From Oscillospiraceae bacterium (GTDB lineage: Bacteria; Bacillota; Clostridia; Oscillospirales; Oscillospiraceae): DNA of 39,503 bases. The translations under genes and the position numbers were made by a program. The DNA is taken from positions 1-39,503 of the forward strand of contig JARIAU010000001.1 in NCBI GenBank assembly GCA_029257695.1, given 5' to 3'. Under the pieces are notes generated by a model. It made no database searches. It saw only the letters and a program-made list of their open reading frames with translations, and was not told the DNA's origin. Of the stretch, positions 7,563-16,438 are shown piece after piece (position 1 is the first letter of the stretch; each line of letters opens with the position of its first letter).

Positions 7563-9400
7563 GCCAGAACCTCCTTTACTTTGTTCACGATTGCCTCCGC
7601 ATCAATTTGCAGCAGATGACGGAGCTGATCCACGCTGCCATGGCAGACAAAATCTGTGCCAGAACTCAGCAGAATCAGATGATCCAATTCAATTCCCTTG
7701 TCTGCCAGATCAAACGCAAAGCTTCTGCCCACCGAACAAGGCTGAATCACATCTTCCACCACCATCACACAGCGAGTCTTCTGCACACTGGTCATCAGGT
7801 GGTCCGCCTGCAGCGGAATCAGGCAATTCAATTTGACCACTTCACAAGAAATCCCTTCCTGCTCCAGACGATCTGCCGCTTTCAAAATCTCGGGTATCAT
7901 ATTTCCATACCCCGCCAGGGTAAACTGCGTCCCCTCCCGAATCACGCAATCCACCTCACCCGAGGTATCATCCACGAAACGAGGGTCTTCCCCTCCTCTT
8001 GGATAACGGACTGCAACAGGACCATCATAATCATAACACGCACTGCGCAGCATACTCTCCAGTTCGGCATAGTTTGAGGGTGCCAGAACTGTCATATGCG
8101 GCACAGTGGACAAGAATGCAAGATCAAACACGCCCTGATGGGTCTCTCCATCCGCACCGACCAATCCAGCACGGTCCACACCGAACACCACATGAAGATC
8201 CTGCAGTGCCACATCGTGGAGCAGCATATCATATGCACGCTGGAGGAAGGTAGAATAAACGGCAAACACCGGAAGCAAACCTTGCTTAGCCATACCGGCA
8301 CACATGGATACGGCATGTCCTTCTGCAATGCCCACATCGTAGATGCGATCCGGGAAGGCCTGTGCAAATCCATCCAAACCGGTTCCGGTCTGCATCGCCG
8401 CTGTCACAGCACAGATACGGGGATCTTCTGCCGCCAGCTTGGCCAATGTCTTGCCAAACACCGCAGAATAGTCCAGCTTCGGCTCACTGCGCACCACACC
8501 TTTTTCCGGATCGAAGGGACTGACACCGTGATAATACTCCGGAGCGTGCTGGGCCGGCTCGTAACCCATTCCCTTCACTGTGCGCACATGGAGCAACACC
8601 GGATGATCCAGCGTATCCGCCCATTCCAACAAGCGAGTCAGCTCTGAAATGTCGTGTCCATCTACCGGTCCCACATATTCAAACCCCAAATCCTCAAAGA
8701 AGGTACTCGGAAGAATACTTCCCTTGATACGGGTCTTGACCCAGTGGGTGAAGTTATACACCTGCCGTCCTCCGGGGAACGACTGCATCGCCGCACGATA
8801 GCGGCGCTTGAACCGGAGATAACGGGGCTTCAGATGCTGACGGGACAACAGCCGGGCCACTCCGCCCACATTTTTTTGGATACTCATGCCGTTATCGTTC
8901 AGAATAACAATCATTTTCTCCTTGCTGTTTCCAGCATCTGAAAGACCCTCGTAGGCCAAGCCACCCGTCAGTGCGCCGTCACCAATGAGCGCAATCACAC
9001 GGTAATCCTGATGAAGTTTTGTTCTCGCCCGGGCCATTCCCAATGCGACGGACACAGAATTAGACGCATGACCAGCAATAAAGGCGTCAGTATCGCTCTC
9101 ATGCGGTTTGGGAAAGCCAGATAATCCTCCCAACTTTCGCATGGTATCCATGCGATCTGCCCGCCCAGTCAGCATTTTGTGCGGATAGCACTGATGGCCG
9201 ACATCAAATACCAGCCGATCCCGCTCAAAATCAAACACACGGTGAAGTGCCACCGTCAGCTCAACCGCACCGAGGTTGGACCCCAAATGGCCACCCGTTT
9301 TGGATACCGTATCCAGCAGCTGGGCACGAATTTCTGCACAGGCAGTCCGGCACTCTTCGTCTGACATATATTTGAGATTTTTGCCTTTCCATTCTGACAC
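7559..9400 (-). CDS. dxs: 1-deoxy-D-xylulose-5-phosphate synthase
   Basis: Thiamine-diphosphate enzyme joining pyruvate and glyceraldehyde 3-phosphate, the entry step of the MEP isoprenoid pathway. The 613-residue protein is full length. The ThDP-binding segment GDGALTGGLAYEGL and NDNGMSI are present, followed by the transketolase-type pyrimidine domain (DVGIAEGHAVSMCAGMA) and a C-terminal domain. It starts with GTG 9400 behind GAGAGGA. It lies 22 bases downstream of ispA, and its stop overlaps the tlyA start. Together with ispA this places early and late isoprenoid steps in one operon. Confidence 0.96.
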   Translation of the reverse strand: MSEWKGKNLKYMSDEECRTACAEIRAQLLDTVSKTGGHLGSNLGAVELTVALHRVFDFERDRLVFDVGHQCYPHKMLTGRADRMDTMRKLGGLSGFPKPHESDTDAFIAGHASNSVSVALGMARARTKLHQDYRVIALIGDGALTGGLAYEGLSDAGNSKEKMIVILNDNGMSIQKNVGGVARLLSRQHLKPRYLRFKRRYRAAMQSFPGGRQVYNFTHWVKTRIKGSILPSTFFEDLGFEYVGPVDGHDISELTRLLEWADTLDHPVLLHVRTVKGMGYEPAQHAPEYYHGVSPFDPEKGVVRSEPKLDYSAVFGKTLAKLAAEDPRICAVTAAMQTGTGLDGFAQAFPDRIYDVGIAEGHAVSMCAGMAKQGLLPVFAVYSTFLQRAYDMLLHDVALQDLHVVFGVDRAGLVGADGETHQGVFDLAFLSTVPHMTVLAPSNYAELESMLRSACYDYDGPVAVRYPRGGEDPRFVDDTSGEVDCVIREGTQFTLAGYGNMIPEILKAADRLEQEGISCEVVKLNCLIPLQADHLMTSVQKTRCVMVVEDVIQPCSVGRSFAFDLADKGIELDHLILLSSGTDFVCHGSVDQLRHLLQIDAEAIVNKVKEVLA

Positions 9401-9422
9401 AGGCGTTCCTCTCTTTTCTATC

Positions 9423-10298
9423 TTAATTCATTCGACCGGCCAGCCAGTCTGCAACCGCACACAGCAATTCACTGTCTGCATAGGCGGCCCGCACCGCACG
9501 CTTAGCCGTTTCCGTACACACATGAATCTGCGTTTCGCACCCGTCTACTCCAAGCAGAGTGTAATAGGTTGTTTTTTGATTCGAGTCATCGCTGCCCACC
9601 GGCTTGCCCAACGCATCCGTAGTCGAAATATGATCCAGCAGATCATCCCGAATCTGAAACGCCAAACCGACTTGTGCAGCATAGGTGCGTGCAGCGGAAA
9701 TCTGCATTTCCGTGGCACCTCCGGCAATCGCCCCAATGACGCAGGCACACTCCAACAGTGCACCCGTCTTCTTGGCATGAATTAGGCGCAGCTGCTCCAA
9801 AGAAAGGGAGTTTCCTTCCCCCTCTGTGTCCAACACTTGCCCGGCACACATGCCATCCGCACCGACTCCACGGGCCAATTCCAACGCAGCGGCCGCCCGC
9901 ACCTCTGCAGAATACGGCGCAGACAAAATGGTCTCAAACGCCGCTGCTTGCAAGGCATCCCCTGCCAAAACTGCATTGGCCTCACCGAACACAACATGAT
10001 TGGTCGATTTTCCACGGCGCAATTCATCGTCATCCATACAAGGCAGATCATCATGGATCAAAGAATAGGTATGAAGCATTTCCACACCGCAGCCTAGTTC
10101 CAGTGCCTGATCTGCATCGCCTCCTGCTGCCTCTGCAAACAACATGGTCAGAATCGGACGAACCCGCTTGCCTCCGGCAACCAAACTGTAAGACATGGCT
10201 TCATAGAGCGTCCGCTGCGGCACCGATCCCTGATATACACCAGCCAAATACGCATCCACCTGCACCCGCAGCTGCTCCAGACGGTCTGCAATATTCAT
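9423..10298 (-). CDS. ispA: Polyprenyl (farnesyl/geranyl) diphosphate synthase
   Basis: Trans-prenyltransferase that extends DMAPP/GPP with IPP. The 291-residue protein has the first aspartate-rich motif DDLPCMDDD, which has the two-residue insertion typical of bacterial farnesyl diphosphate synthases, the second motif DDLLD, and GGKRVRP near the N-terminus. The start is ATG 10298, which overlaps the xseB stop as ATGA and follows GGAGGG; a longer frame to 10397 runs inside xseB and is rejected. Product length (C10, C15 or longer) cannot be settled by eye, but the motif spacing favours FPP. Confidence 0.94.
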   Translation of the reverse strand: MNIADRLEQLRVQVDAYLAGVYQGSVPQRTLYEAMSYSLVAGGKRVRPILTMLFAEAAGGDADQALELGCGVEMLHTYSLIHDDLPCMDDDELRRGKSTNHVVFGEANAVLAGDALQAAAFETILSAPYSAEVRAAAALELARGVGADGMCAGQVLDTEGEGNSLSLEQLRLIHAKKTGALLECACVIGAIAGGATEMQISAARTYAAQVGLAFQIRDDLLDHISTTDALGKPVGSDDSNQKTTYYTLLGVDGCETQIHVCTETAKRAVRAAYADSELLCAVADWLAGRMN

Positions 10299-10531
10299 TC
10301 CGCCGTTCCCTCCATCGGAAGCTCCTCCGGAGATCCATCTGCCGACTTCATCAGCCGGACCACGGATTGCTCCGCCTGATCCAGCCTTTTTCCGCAAGCG
10401 GCAGCCAGCTTTGTCCCCTCTTCAAACAAGGTCATGGAATCATCCAAAGCGATTTCCCCACGCTCCAACTGGGAGACGATCTCCTCCAGACGGGCCAGAT
10501 CTTCTTCAAATGTTTTCTTCTTCGCTGCCAT
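10295..10531 (-). CDS. xseB: Exodeoxyribonuclease VII small subunit
   Basis: A 78-residue helical protein that binds the large subunit XseA to form the single-strand-specific exonuclease VII. The family pattern FEEDLARLEEIVSQLERGEIALDDSMTLFEEG is visible in residues 8-39, followed by CGKRLDQAE. It overlaps the end of xseA by 26 bases and the start of ispA by four, indicating tight translational coupling. The C-terminal 15 or so residues are acidic and probably disordered. Confidence 0.95.
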   Translation of the reverse strand: MAAKKKTFEEDLARLEEIVSQLERGEIALDDSMTLFEEGTKLAAACGKRLDQAEQSVVRLMKSADGSPEELPMEGTAE

Positions 10532-11750
10532 TGTTTTGTTTCCTCTCTGTCACATGACAGCTAAGTGTGCCGTCACTCAGTGTCAATTTCAATTGATCTC
10601 CGGTTTCAATCCCCTTCACCGAAGTCAGGATCGTACCGTCCTCTGTCTGGGCCAAAGCATAGCCACGGGCCAGCACCTTCAATGGGCTCAGGGAATCCAG
10701 CGCAGCGCATGCCATTGCGTGGCGTCTGCGGTGCTGTGCTACATTGCGTTCCAGTGCATGGAGCAATTTATCCTGCTGAAAGTCCAACACAAGCCGTTTA
10801 TCCTTGATATAGGCCGTAGGATCCTGCAGGACACGACTCCCTTCCAGTCGCTGGAGCTGCAATCGCTGCCGACGCAGTTTTTCCTGCATCACTCGGCCAA
10901 GCCGCAGCTTCAGCTGGTTCAGATGGTTATACATTTCTTTCTGGTCCGGAACCACAACTTCTCCCGCTTTGGTGGGGGTTGCCGCACGCAAATCCGCAAC
11001 ATAGTCACTGAGCGACACATCCGGCTCGTGTCCCACAGCGGAAACCACCGGGATCTCAGAAGCATAGATTTCTCTCGCCAATTGTTCATCATTGAAGGCC
11101 CACAGTTCCTCAATAGAACCACCGCCTCGCCCAATGATAATGACATCCGCCACCTTCCACCGATTGGCATAACGCAGGGCGCCCACCATTTCTGCCGGAG
11201 CTTTTTCTCCCTGCACACGCACCGATAGAACCAAAACCTTGGCCATAGGCCAATGAATGCCCAGATTGCGAATCATATCATGCACCGCATCGCCGGAGGC
11301 AGAGGTAATCAAGGCGATGCGCTCCGGAAACGCCGGGATCGGCTTTTTGTGGGTCGGGTCAAACAAGCCTTCCTTGTCCAACTTCTCCTTCAGCCGTTCA
11401 TAAGCCGCATAGAGATCGCCCACACCATCCATGCTCATAAAATCAACATAGAGCTGATACCGACCATCTCTGGGAAACACTGTAATCCGCCCAAACGCAA
11501 TCACCTGCATACCATTCTTCGGTACAAAACGAAGCGTTTGTGCCGAAGAGCGAAACATGACACAGCTCAAAACCCCATCTGCATCTTTCATTGAAAAATA
11601 ATGATGTCCCGATGGATAGCACTTATAGTTGGAGATTTCTCCCCGAACTGCCACCTGTTTCAGATTCGGATCATGATCAAATTGGGTTTTCAGATACTGA
11701 TTGATCTGACTTACCGTCAGAATCTGCGGTTCATATTGTTTGTCATTCAT
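10506..11750 (-). CDS. xseA: Exodeoxyribonuclease VII large subunit
   Basis: Catalytic subunit of exonuclease VII, 414 residues. An N-terminal OB fold (VRGEISNYKCYPSGHHYFSMKD) is followed by the catalytic core with RGGGSIEELWAFND and VGHEPDVSLSDYVADLRAATPT, both hallmarks of the family. A coiled coil and a C-terminal tail (LARGYALAQ) complete it. It overlaps the TsaD-like gene upstream by eight bases and xseB downstream by 26. In Bacillus folD precedes xseA; here a TsaD-like gene occupies that position. Confidence 0.96.
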   Translation of the reverse strand: MNDKQYEPQILTVSQINQYLKTQFDHDPNLKQVAVRGEISNYKCYPSGHHYFSMKDADGVLSCVMFRSSAQTLRFVPKNGMQVIAFGRITVFPRDGRYQLYVDFMSMDGVGDLYAAYERLKEKLDKEGLFDPTHKKPIPAFPERIALITSASGDAVHDMIRNLGIHWPMAKVLVLSVRVQGEKAPAEMVGALRYANRWKVADVIIIGRGGGSIEELWAFNDEQLAREIYASEIPVVSAVGHEPDVSLSDYVADLRAATPTKAGEVVVPDQKEMYNHLNQLKLRLGRVMQEKLRRQRLQLQRLEGSRVLQDPTAYIKDKRLVLDFQQDKLLHALERNVAQHRRRHAMACAALDSLSPLKVLARGYALAQTEDGTILTSVKGIETGDQLKLTLSDGTLSCHVTERKQNNGSEEENI

Positions 11751-12681
11751 GACTCAATCCCATTTCCATTGCCCGATGGGTCAACAAGGCCACCCCCATG
11801 GCATTATCCGTCGAGTACCGAGGCTCGGCAAACAACGCATAGTGCATCACTTGGCGCAGCAGCGAATTGGACGCCACACCACCGGAGCACAGCACTTCCA
11901 GCCCAGGATACTCCTTGAGGGCCTGCTGGGTCACCCGATGTACCGTGCGCGCCACGGTGTTCAGCGTAAAGCGGGCCACATCTTCCGGGGGCATACCGGC
12001 ATCAATGCGCTTTTGCACCTGATTTTCCACGCCGGACAGCGAAAAACGAAGTCCACGCAGCTTCACCGAAAAGGCTTCCTTGCTTTCACTGGATGCCGCC
12101 ATAGCATCCAGCCCCTTTCCCGCCGGAAACGGCACACACAGGCGTTTTCCGGTTCGATCAATCAACTGACCGGCCGAAATATCCTCTGTGCCGCCCAAAA
12201 TCGTCATATGGGGCATTCCGTCTACCGGCTCCACCAGCAAGAGCTCCGTGGTTCCGCCGGACAGATGCCAAGACAGAATCGGGCGATCCAACAAATCCAT
12301 ACGACCGGCACTCCAGCAAGCAGCCGCCACATGCCCCTGTTGATGGGAAAATGCAAAAAAGGGCACATCCAGCACATCCGCCAGAACCTGCCCCTGGGAT
12401 TCACCGGCCAGGAAGCAAGGCATATAAGATCCTTCCACCGACCGAGGGGCTGTCGATGCACCCACCGCCCGAATTTCCTTCAGTTTTCCCGCCTGATACA
12501 GCTCTCGGATCCGCTCCGGCAGCCGACGCACATGCTGAAACAATGCGTCGCTCTGCCGCAGCCCAAGCCCTCCTTCCGGAACATCCAGAAGGCGGCTGGA
12601 ATTGAGTCCGGTGCCGTCATCACAATACACCGCAGCAGAGGTGGTGTAGTTGCTGGTATCCAGCCCCAAAACACTGCTCAT
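11743..12681 (-). CDS. TsaD/Kae1-like (peptidase M22 family) protein
   Basis: 312 residues of the ASKHA-fold Gcp/Kae1/TsaD family, shorter than ordinary TsaD (about 335-345). It opens with MSSVLGLDTSNYTTS, has an HxxGH metal motif in FSHQQGHVAAA, the nucleotide-loop equivalents SGGTTELLLV and SLSGVENQ, and a C-terminal SGGVASNSLLR. True TsaD makes the tRNA t6A modification with TsaB and TsaE, which are not in this window. The small size and operon position between nusB and xseA suggest a clostridial paralogue, not the essential TsaD. ATG 12681 overlaps the nusB stop by four bases. Its function is not known to me. Confidence 0.8.
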   Translation of the reverse strand: MSSVLGLDTSNYTTSAAVYCDDGTGLNSSRLLDVPEGGLGLRQSDALFQHVRRLPERIRELYQAGKLKEIRAVGASTAPRSVEGSYMPCFLAGESQGQVLADVLDVPFFAFSHQQGHVAAACWSAGRMDLLDRPILSWHLSGGTTELLLVEPVDGMPHMTILGGTEDISAGQLIDRTGKRLCVPFPAGKGLDAMAASSESKEAFSVKLRGLRFSLSGVENQVQKRIDAGMPPEDVARFTLNTVARTVHRVTQQALKEYPGLEVLCSGGVASNSLLRQVMHYALFAEPRYSTDNAMGVALLTHRAMEMGLSHE

Positions 12682-13139
12682 TGCTGCTCCGTTTCGCCGC
12701 ACTCGGCACGGACAAAGGAGCCGAGAATGCCGTTGATGAACGACACAACCTTTTCATCCTCATACTTTTTGGCAATTTCCACAGCCTCGTTAATGGCAGC
12801 TTTATTCGGAATTTCCGGCATATAAAGAATCTCGAACATGGCCACGCGCATGATAGCCGTTGCCACACGAGGAATACGGCTGAATTTCCACCCGGTGGCA
12901 TAGCGCTCGATGTCACTGTCCAACTCATAGCCGTGACGGCCCACACCATCGATCACCGTTCGGATGTACTTCAGCTGTTCCTCACTGGGATATTCCGCAT
13001 AAAGCGGCTCGGCCTTGGCCATGCTTTCAAAATAAGCTCGGCTGAGCTTTTGCTCCAGAAATTCATTCACAGAGCAGTCGCTGTAGCCCAGTTCATAGGC
13101 CATATGGATTGCGATCTCTCTGGCAGCTGTTCTGGTCAT
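12678..13139 (-). CDS. nusB: Transcription antitermination factor NusB
   Basis: RNA-binding factor that, with NusE (S10), binds boxA during rRNA antitermination. The protein is 153 residues and all-helical, with the family stretch ATAIMRVAMFEILYMPEIPNKAAINEAVEIAKKYEDEKVVSFINGILG in its C-terminal half (matched by eye). A GGGGGAAC ribosome binding site precedes ATG 13139. It is the first gene of the ten-gene operon that ends with recN, behind the promoter at 13207-13235. Confidence 0.95.
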   Translation of the reverse strand: MTRTAAREIAIHMAYELGYSDCSVNEFLEQKLSRAYFESMAKAEPLYAEYPSEEQLKYIRTVIDGVGRHGYELDSDIERYATGWKFSRIPRVATAIMRVAMFEILYMPEIPNKAAINEAVEIAKKYEDEKVVSFINGILGSFVRAECGETEQQ

Positions 13140-13206
13140 TATAGTTCCCCCATTCTGGTTGTATACATTTGCATATTCATTAAAGTAAAACAGATAAACT
13201 CAACTT

Positions 13207-13235
13207 ATTATACACGCTTTTTCGTGGAATGAAAA
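13207..13235 (-). promoter_or_regulatory. Promoter of the nusB-recN operon
   Basis: Minus strand: -10 TATAAT (13207-13212), a 17-bp spacer and a weaker -35 TTTTCA (13230-13235). It lies between the asp23 terminator and nusB, with a leader of roughly 60 bases. Confidence 0.65.
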
Positions 13236-13243
13236 GACTTTTC

Positions 13244-13282
13244 CAAAAAAAGAACGCATGGCAATCCAAAGGTTGCCATGCG
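13244..13282 (-). terminator. Terminator of asp23
   Basis: Perfect 10-bp hairpin CGCATGGCAA/TTGCCATGCG (13255-13264 and 13273-13282) followed on the minus strand by a T-rich tail (TTCTTTTTTTGG). Confidence 0.88.
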
Positions 13283-13303
13283 TAATCTTTTGCATATTCA
13301 GAA

Positions 13304-13669
13304 TCAGTTCTCAAAAGAAATTCCGGAGACATGCACATTGATGCCGTTCACCTTCAGGCCGACCACAGATTCGACACTGGAAAGCACAGCCTCCTGCACG
13401 GCCTTGGCCACAGTCTGGATATTGCAGCCGAAGTTGACCAGCAGAGAAAGATCAATGAACAATTCCTCTTCCTCCATGCGGACACGGACGCCCTTGGACA
13501 GATTCTTCTTGCCGGCAATTGCGGCAAGATCGCTGCCAATGGAGGACAGCCCAGCGACACCTTCCACCTCGATGGCAGCCATTGCAGCCACGGTGCAGAT
13601 TGCATCCTCGGAAATATGAACATTGCTCTGACCCTGGATCTGGGTAATATATTCTTTATTCTCGCCCAT
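13304..13669 (-). CDS. Asp23/Gls24 family protein (YqhY-like)
   Basis: 121 residues of the Asp23/Gls24 (DUF322) family: NVHISEDAICTVAAMAAIEVEGVAGL at the N-terminus, then an alternating beta/alpha pattern ending in VNGINVHVSGISF. The location just upstream of nusB matches Bacillus YqhY, which has been linked to the control of acetyl-CoA carboxylase and membrane lipid homeostasis. No accB/accC genes lie beside it here. It has its own promoter (13712-13739) and terminator and a strong GGAGGA site before ATG 13669. Confidence 0.9.
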   Translation of the reverse strand: MGENKEYITQIQGQSNVHISEDAICTVAAMAAIEVEGVAGLSSIGSDLAAIAGKKNLSKGVRVRMEEEELFIDLSLLVNFGCNIQTVAKAVQEAVLSSVESVVGLKVNGINVHVSGISFEN

Positions 13670-13711
13670 AATGAGTTCCTCCTGCGATAATCAGCATGAT
13701 CTTACCAGTTC

Positions 13712-13739
13712 ATTTTATCACAAGTCAGGAAAAATACAA
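13712..13739 (-). promoter_or_regulatory. Promoter of asp23
   Basis: Minus strand: -35 TTGTAT (13734-13739), 16-bp spacer, -10 TAAAAT (13712-13717) with an extended TG one base upstream of the hexamer. No clear terminator separates it from spoIIIAH, so spore-specific read-through from the spoIIIA operon is possible. Confidence 0.6.
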
Positions 13740-13760
13740 GAGCTTTTTCTTCACTCCCCT

Positions 13761-14348
13761 TTACTCACTTTTTCCGGCCTCGATAATTTTGATCTGATTT
13801 GCCGAAAAGGAGGTTTGGCCCATAACGATATCGGTTACTTTTGCCACATCCGACGCTTCCAGATGTTCTCCCGACGGTGACACTACTACACTGACACTGT
13901 TTTCACCAATATAAGCAACACAGTCTTTATACCCCTTGGCTGTGACCAGATTCTCAATTTCAGTCTCTGCCACGGTGTCTGCCGCCATTGTCTCGATCCC
14001 CTCGCTGGCTGCAAATACAGCGGTGGCATCCGCATCGGGATCATCCACCGTCTGCTGCAGCATGGCCAGTGCAGCATCCCGAGACTGCTGTCTGGACAGG
14101 CGGGCAGTATCGAAATAGCTGTCCTCCGGAAGTTCTGCCACAGTGGCAATTTCATTTTCTCCCTCTTGAATGGTACGGTCCCCCACCAGCTCCGCTTCTC
14201 CCAATGTCTTAGTACTGCCACCCTGTGTCGGCGGTACTGCCAACTCCGTTTGCCCGTAAGACCAATTCAAATACACCGCCACACAGACAAACAACAGCAC
14301 CACTGCCACCACGCCGCTTCGTTTCCATTGACTCAGTTTTTTCATCAT
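13761..14348 (-). CDS. spoIIIAH: Stage III sporulation protein AH
   Basis: 195 residues: a short cytoplasmic N-terminus, one membrane segment (VVAVVLLFVCVAVYLNW, about residues 13-29) and an extracellular domain. SpoIIIAH in the mother-cell membrane binds SpoIIQ of the forespore and forms part of the channel between the two cells. The C-terminal ring-building domain shows AKGYKDCVAYIGENSVSVVV. The middle is a long acidic linker. It starts seven bases after spoIIIAG. It is the last gene of the operon. Confidence 0.9.
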   Translation of the reverse strand: MMKKLSQWKRSGVVAVVLLFVCVAVYLNWSYGQTELAVPPTQGGSTKTLGEAELVGDRTIQEGENEIATVAELPEDSYFDTARLSRQQSRDAALAMLQQTVDDPDADATAVFAASEGIETMAADTVAETEIENLVTAKGYKDCVAYIGENSVSVVVSPSGEHLEASDVAKVTDIVMGQTSFSANQIKIIEAGKSE

Positions 14349-14355
14349 CGTTCAC

Positions 14356-14847
14356 TCACTTTCTTTGACTGATAGATATTTGGTCGGAGCTCAGCCCCGT
14401 AATGGCGGACATCGCCTTCAACACTTCCATCTGAACCGCCGCATTCCCACCACCATCGCAAACCACCACTGCCCCTTGGAATCGGGGATATTTGGTCTTA
14501 ATCCGCACCGGCTGCTGCACACAACTGCCACCGGAAACCACCACTGTCTTCGTCTCTTCTGCGCCCGTCCGATCCACCGCCAACACTTCCTCCCCCGAAT
14601 CCGAAAGCGACAGCACCACGGTCGCTTCTCCAACACCTCGGATCTCACTCAGGACCTGGCTCAATTCCTCTTCTACCCGAGAAAGATTGAACGAAGGCAG
14701 TGCCGACTCCGGCGGTAACTCCCCCGTCTCTGCTTTCGATCCCCCCACCGGCAAAAGCATCAAAATCACACCAACACAAAGGATCAGAGCCACATATTTG
14801 TACTTTTGCAGTGATTCTGCCACCCGTTTCCAATCCCTCTTTTGCAT
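14356..14847 (-). CDS. spoIIIAG: Stage III sporulation protein AG
   Basis: 163 residues with a single membrane segment (YVALILCVGVILMLLPVGG, near residues 18-36) and a periplasmic-side domain. In Bacillus this protein forms a large ring resembling type III secretion components, part of the feeding-tube apparatus at the engulfed forespore. The conserved core RVEEELSQVLSEIRGVGEATVVLSL is visible. Its ATG overlaps the spoIIIAF TGA by one base (TGATG), with GGAGGTG further upstream than usual. Confidence 0.93.
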   Translation of the reverse strand: MQKRDWKRVAESLQKYKYVALILCVGVILMLLPVGGSKAETGELPPESALPSFNLSRVEEELSQVLSEIRGVGEATVVLSLSDSGEEVLAVDRTGAEETKTVVVSGGSCVQQPVRIKTKYPRFQGAVVVCDGGGNAAVQMEVLKAMSAITGLSSDQISISQRK

Positions 14848-15338
14848 CAGGGGTCGGTCACCTCCTCATAACAAATTTGCGTACACTGGATTCCCAGTTC
14901 CTGCTCCACCCTATCCAGAAGCGGCCCCACCGCCCCCGGCGGTGCCGTTCCCGCAATATAAGCACTTGCCGGAATCGGGAGCCCATCCTGCCAAGCGCAG
15001 GCTACCTCTGCTTCCGCAGATACACCCATCTCTTGCGCCTGTGTTTCAATATATTCCTCGCTTTTCTCCCTCATGATTGTTTCCAAATAACTTTCATTCA
15101 CCTGCTGCATCTGACGGCGCTCTTCCTCCATCACATTCACATCCACCTTCAGGAAAGCCGCAATCTTCTGCGGCACAGGGCCGGTCAACGGTCGCAGCAC
15201 CACCAAAAACAACACCATGCCAATGGACATTCGCCCGACTGCCCGCACCGGGCCTTGCGGCAGGAGTGCCTCCGCCACGCAAAACAGCACTCCACAGGAC
15301 AAAACGGACATGATCCACTGTTTCATTCCTTCTGTCAC
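14847..15338 (-). CDS. spoIIIAF: Stage III sporulation protein AF
   Basis: 163 residues with two closely spaced membrane segments near the N-terminus (WIMSVLSCGVLFCVAEALL and MSIGMVLFLVVLRPL) and a soluble C-terminal domain. The start is set at GTG 15338, which overlaps the spoIIIAE TGA as GTGA and follows GGTGGTG at about five bases. The alternative ATG at 15326 has AAGGA directly against it, and a longer frame to 15542 lies inside spoIIIAE. It is part of the SpoIIIA-SpoIIQ channel complex. Confidence 0.88.
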   Translation of the reverse strand: MTEGMKQWIMSVLSCGVLFCVAEALLPQGPVRAVGRMSIGMVLFLVVLRPLTGPVPQKIAAFLKVDVNVMEEERRQMQQVNESYLETIMREKSEEYIETQAQEMGVSAEAEVACAWQDGLPIPASAYIAGTAPPGAVGPLLDRVEQELGIQCTQICYEEVTDP

Positions 15339-16438
15339 GGAATCACCACCGATAGAATTTGAATCAGTGCAAACAGCACCACTACCGCACAGGAACCGGT
15401 CATTGCCAGCACCAAAACAAACACACCGGACAAATCCCCGATCAGTTTGGCCGCCGGATGATCCGTCACCATAGCACTGAGTGCCGTTACAAACCGATAT
15501 AGCAAGAACTGAACGCTCAACCGCAGCAGCGGCACCAAACAAAACCCTAAAACACCCGCCACACCAAACAACCCAATGGAATTTCTTAAAACAGATGCCC
15601 CGGATAACACTGCATCGGTCGCATCAGACAAAATTCCGCCAACCACCGGTATCATCCCAGAAATTGCCATATGCGCCGCTTTCATCGCCGCAGTATCCGC
15701 CGCTCGGGTTGCCATGCCTGCTAAGGTAATGTATCCGCTGTAAATCACAAGCAATACCGTGAGCGTAGTTTTTACCGTCCACTGGAGCAATTTGCATAAC
15801 GGCTGCAATCGGGCACCATCCAGCGCCGCATTGGCCACACTTCCTGCCGCATAGGCCCATGTCAACGGCAGTAGAACACCGTAAATCAGCTTAATCAACA
15901 GATTGGAGCAGAGCAATGTAATCCCTTGCTGAACCGGGGCACTGGCTGCCGCTCCACTGGCCATTGCAACCGTGGTCATAGTCGGCATTAAAAGCGTAGT
16001 AAAATCGCTCAGCTGCCGAATGGTTTCACCACCCAACCCAATCAAGGTCCGCACATCTCCCAGCGCTACCAGCGCAACTCCCGCCGCTCCGGCCAACCGA
16101 GTACTCTGCTTTGTCATGCCTCCGGAAGCCTCACCCAGTGCATCTGCTGCGGTGCAGAAAAATAAAATCAACATCAACTTGACGCCGCTGCCCACCGCAC
16201 TTCGCAGAATCCCGCCCAAGGATGCAACAGCCTTGTCCTTCAAACGGTCAAACCAGCTTGTGATTTGATTCCCATCCAATGGATCATAGCCCTCTAACAC
16301 CTCTGGCGCTGCCTGTTCCACTCCGGAAACATCCACACACTCCCGCTGCTGCTGATGCAGATCCGCCGCAAAAACAGACGGGGTAAGCACGCTCAGCAAG
16401 AGGACGACGCACAGGACCCTCCATACCCACCGTTTCAT
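15335..16438 (-). CDS. spoIIIAE: Stage III sporulation protein AE
   Basis: 367 residues with a cleavable-type signal peptide (MKRWVWRVLCVVLLLSVLTPSVFAA) and about six to eight membrane segments in the rest. It is the largest integral membrane subunit of the SpoIIIA complex. Family features such as GLGGETIRQLSDFTTLLMPTM and KAAHMAISGMIPVVGGILSDATDAVLSGA are clear. ATG 16438 overlaps the spoIIIAD stop by four bases. Confidence 0.95.
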   Translation of the reverse strand: MKRWVWRVLCVVLLLSVLTPSVFAADLHQQQRECVDVSGVEQAAPEVLEGYDPLDGNQITSWFDRLKDKAVASLGGILRSAVGSGVKLMLILFFCTAADALGEASGGMTKQSTRLAGAAGVALVALGDVRTLIGLGGETIRQLSDFTTLLMPTMTTVAMASGAAASAPVQQGITLLCSNLLIKLIYGVLLPLTWAYAAGSVANAALDGARLQPLCKLLQWTVKTTLTVLLVIYSGYITLAGMATRAADTAAMKAAHMAISGMIPVVGGILSDATDAVLSGASVLRNSIGLFGVAGVLGFCLVPLLRLSVQFLLYRFVTALSAMVTDHPAAKLIGDLSGVFVLVLAMTGSCAVVVLFALIQILSVVIP

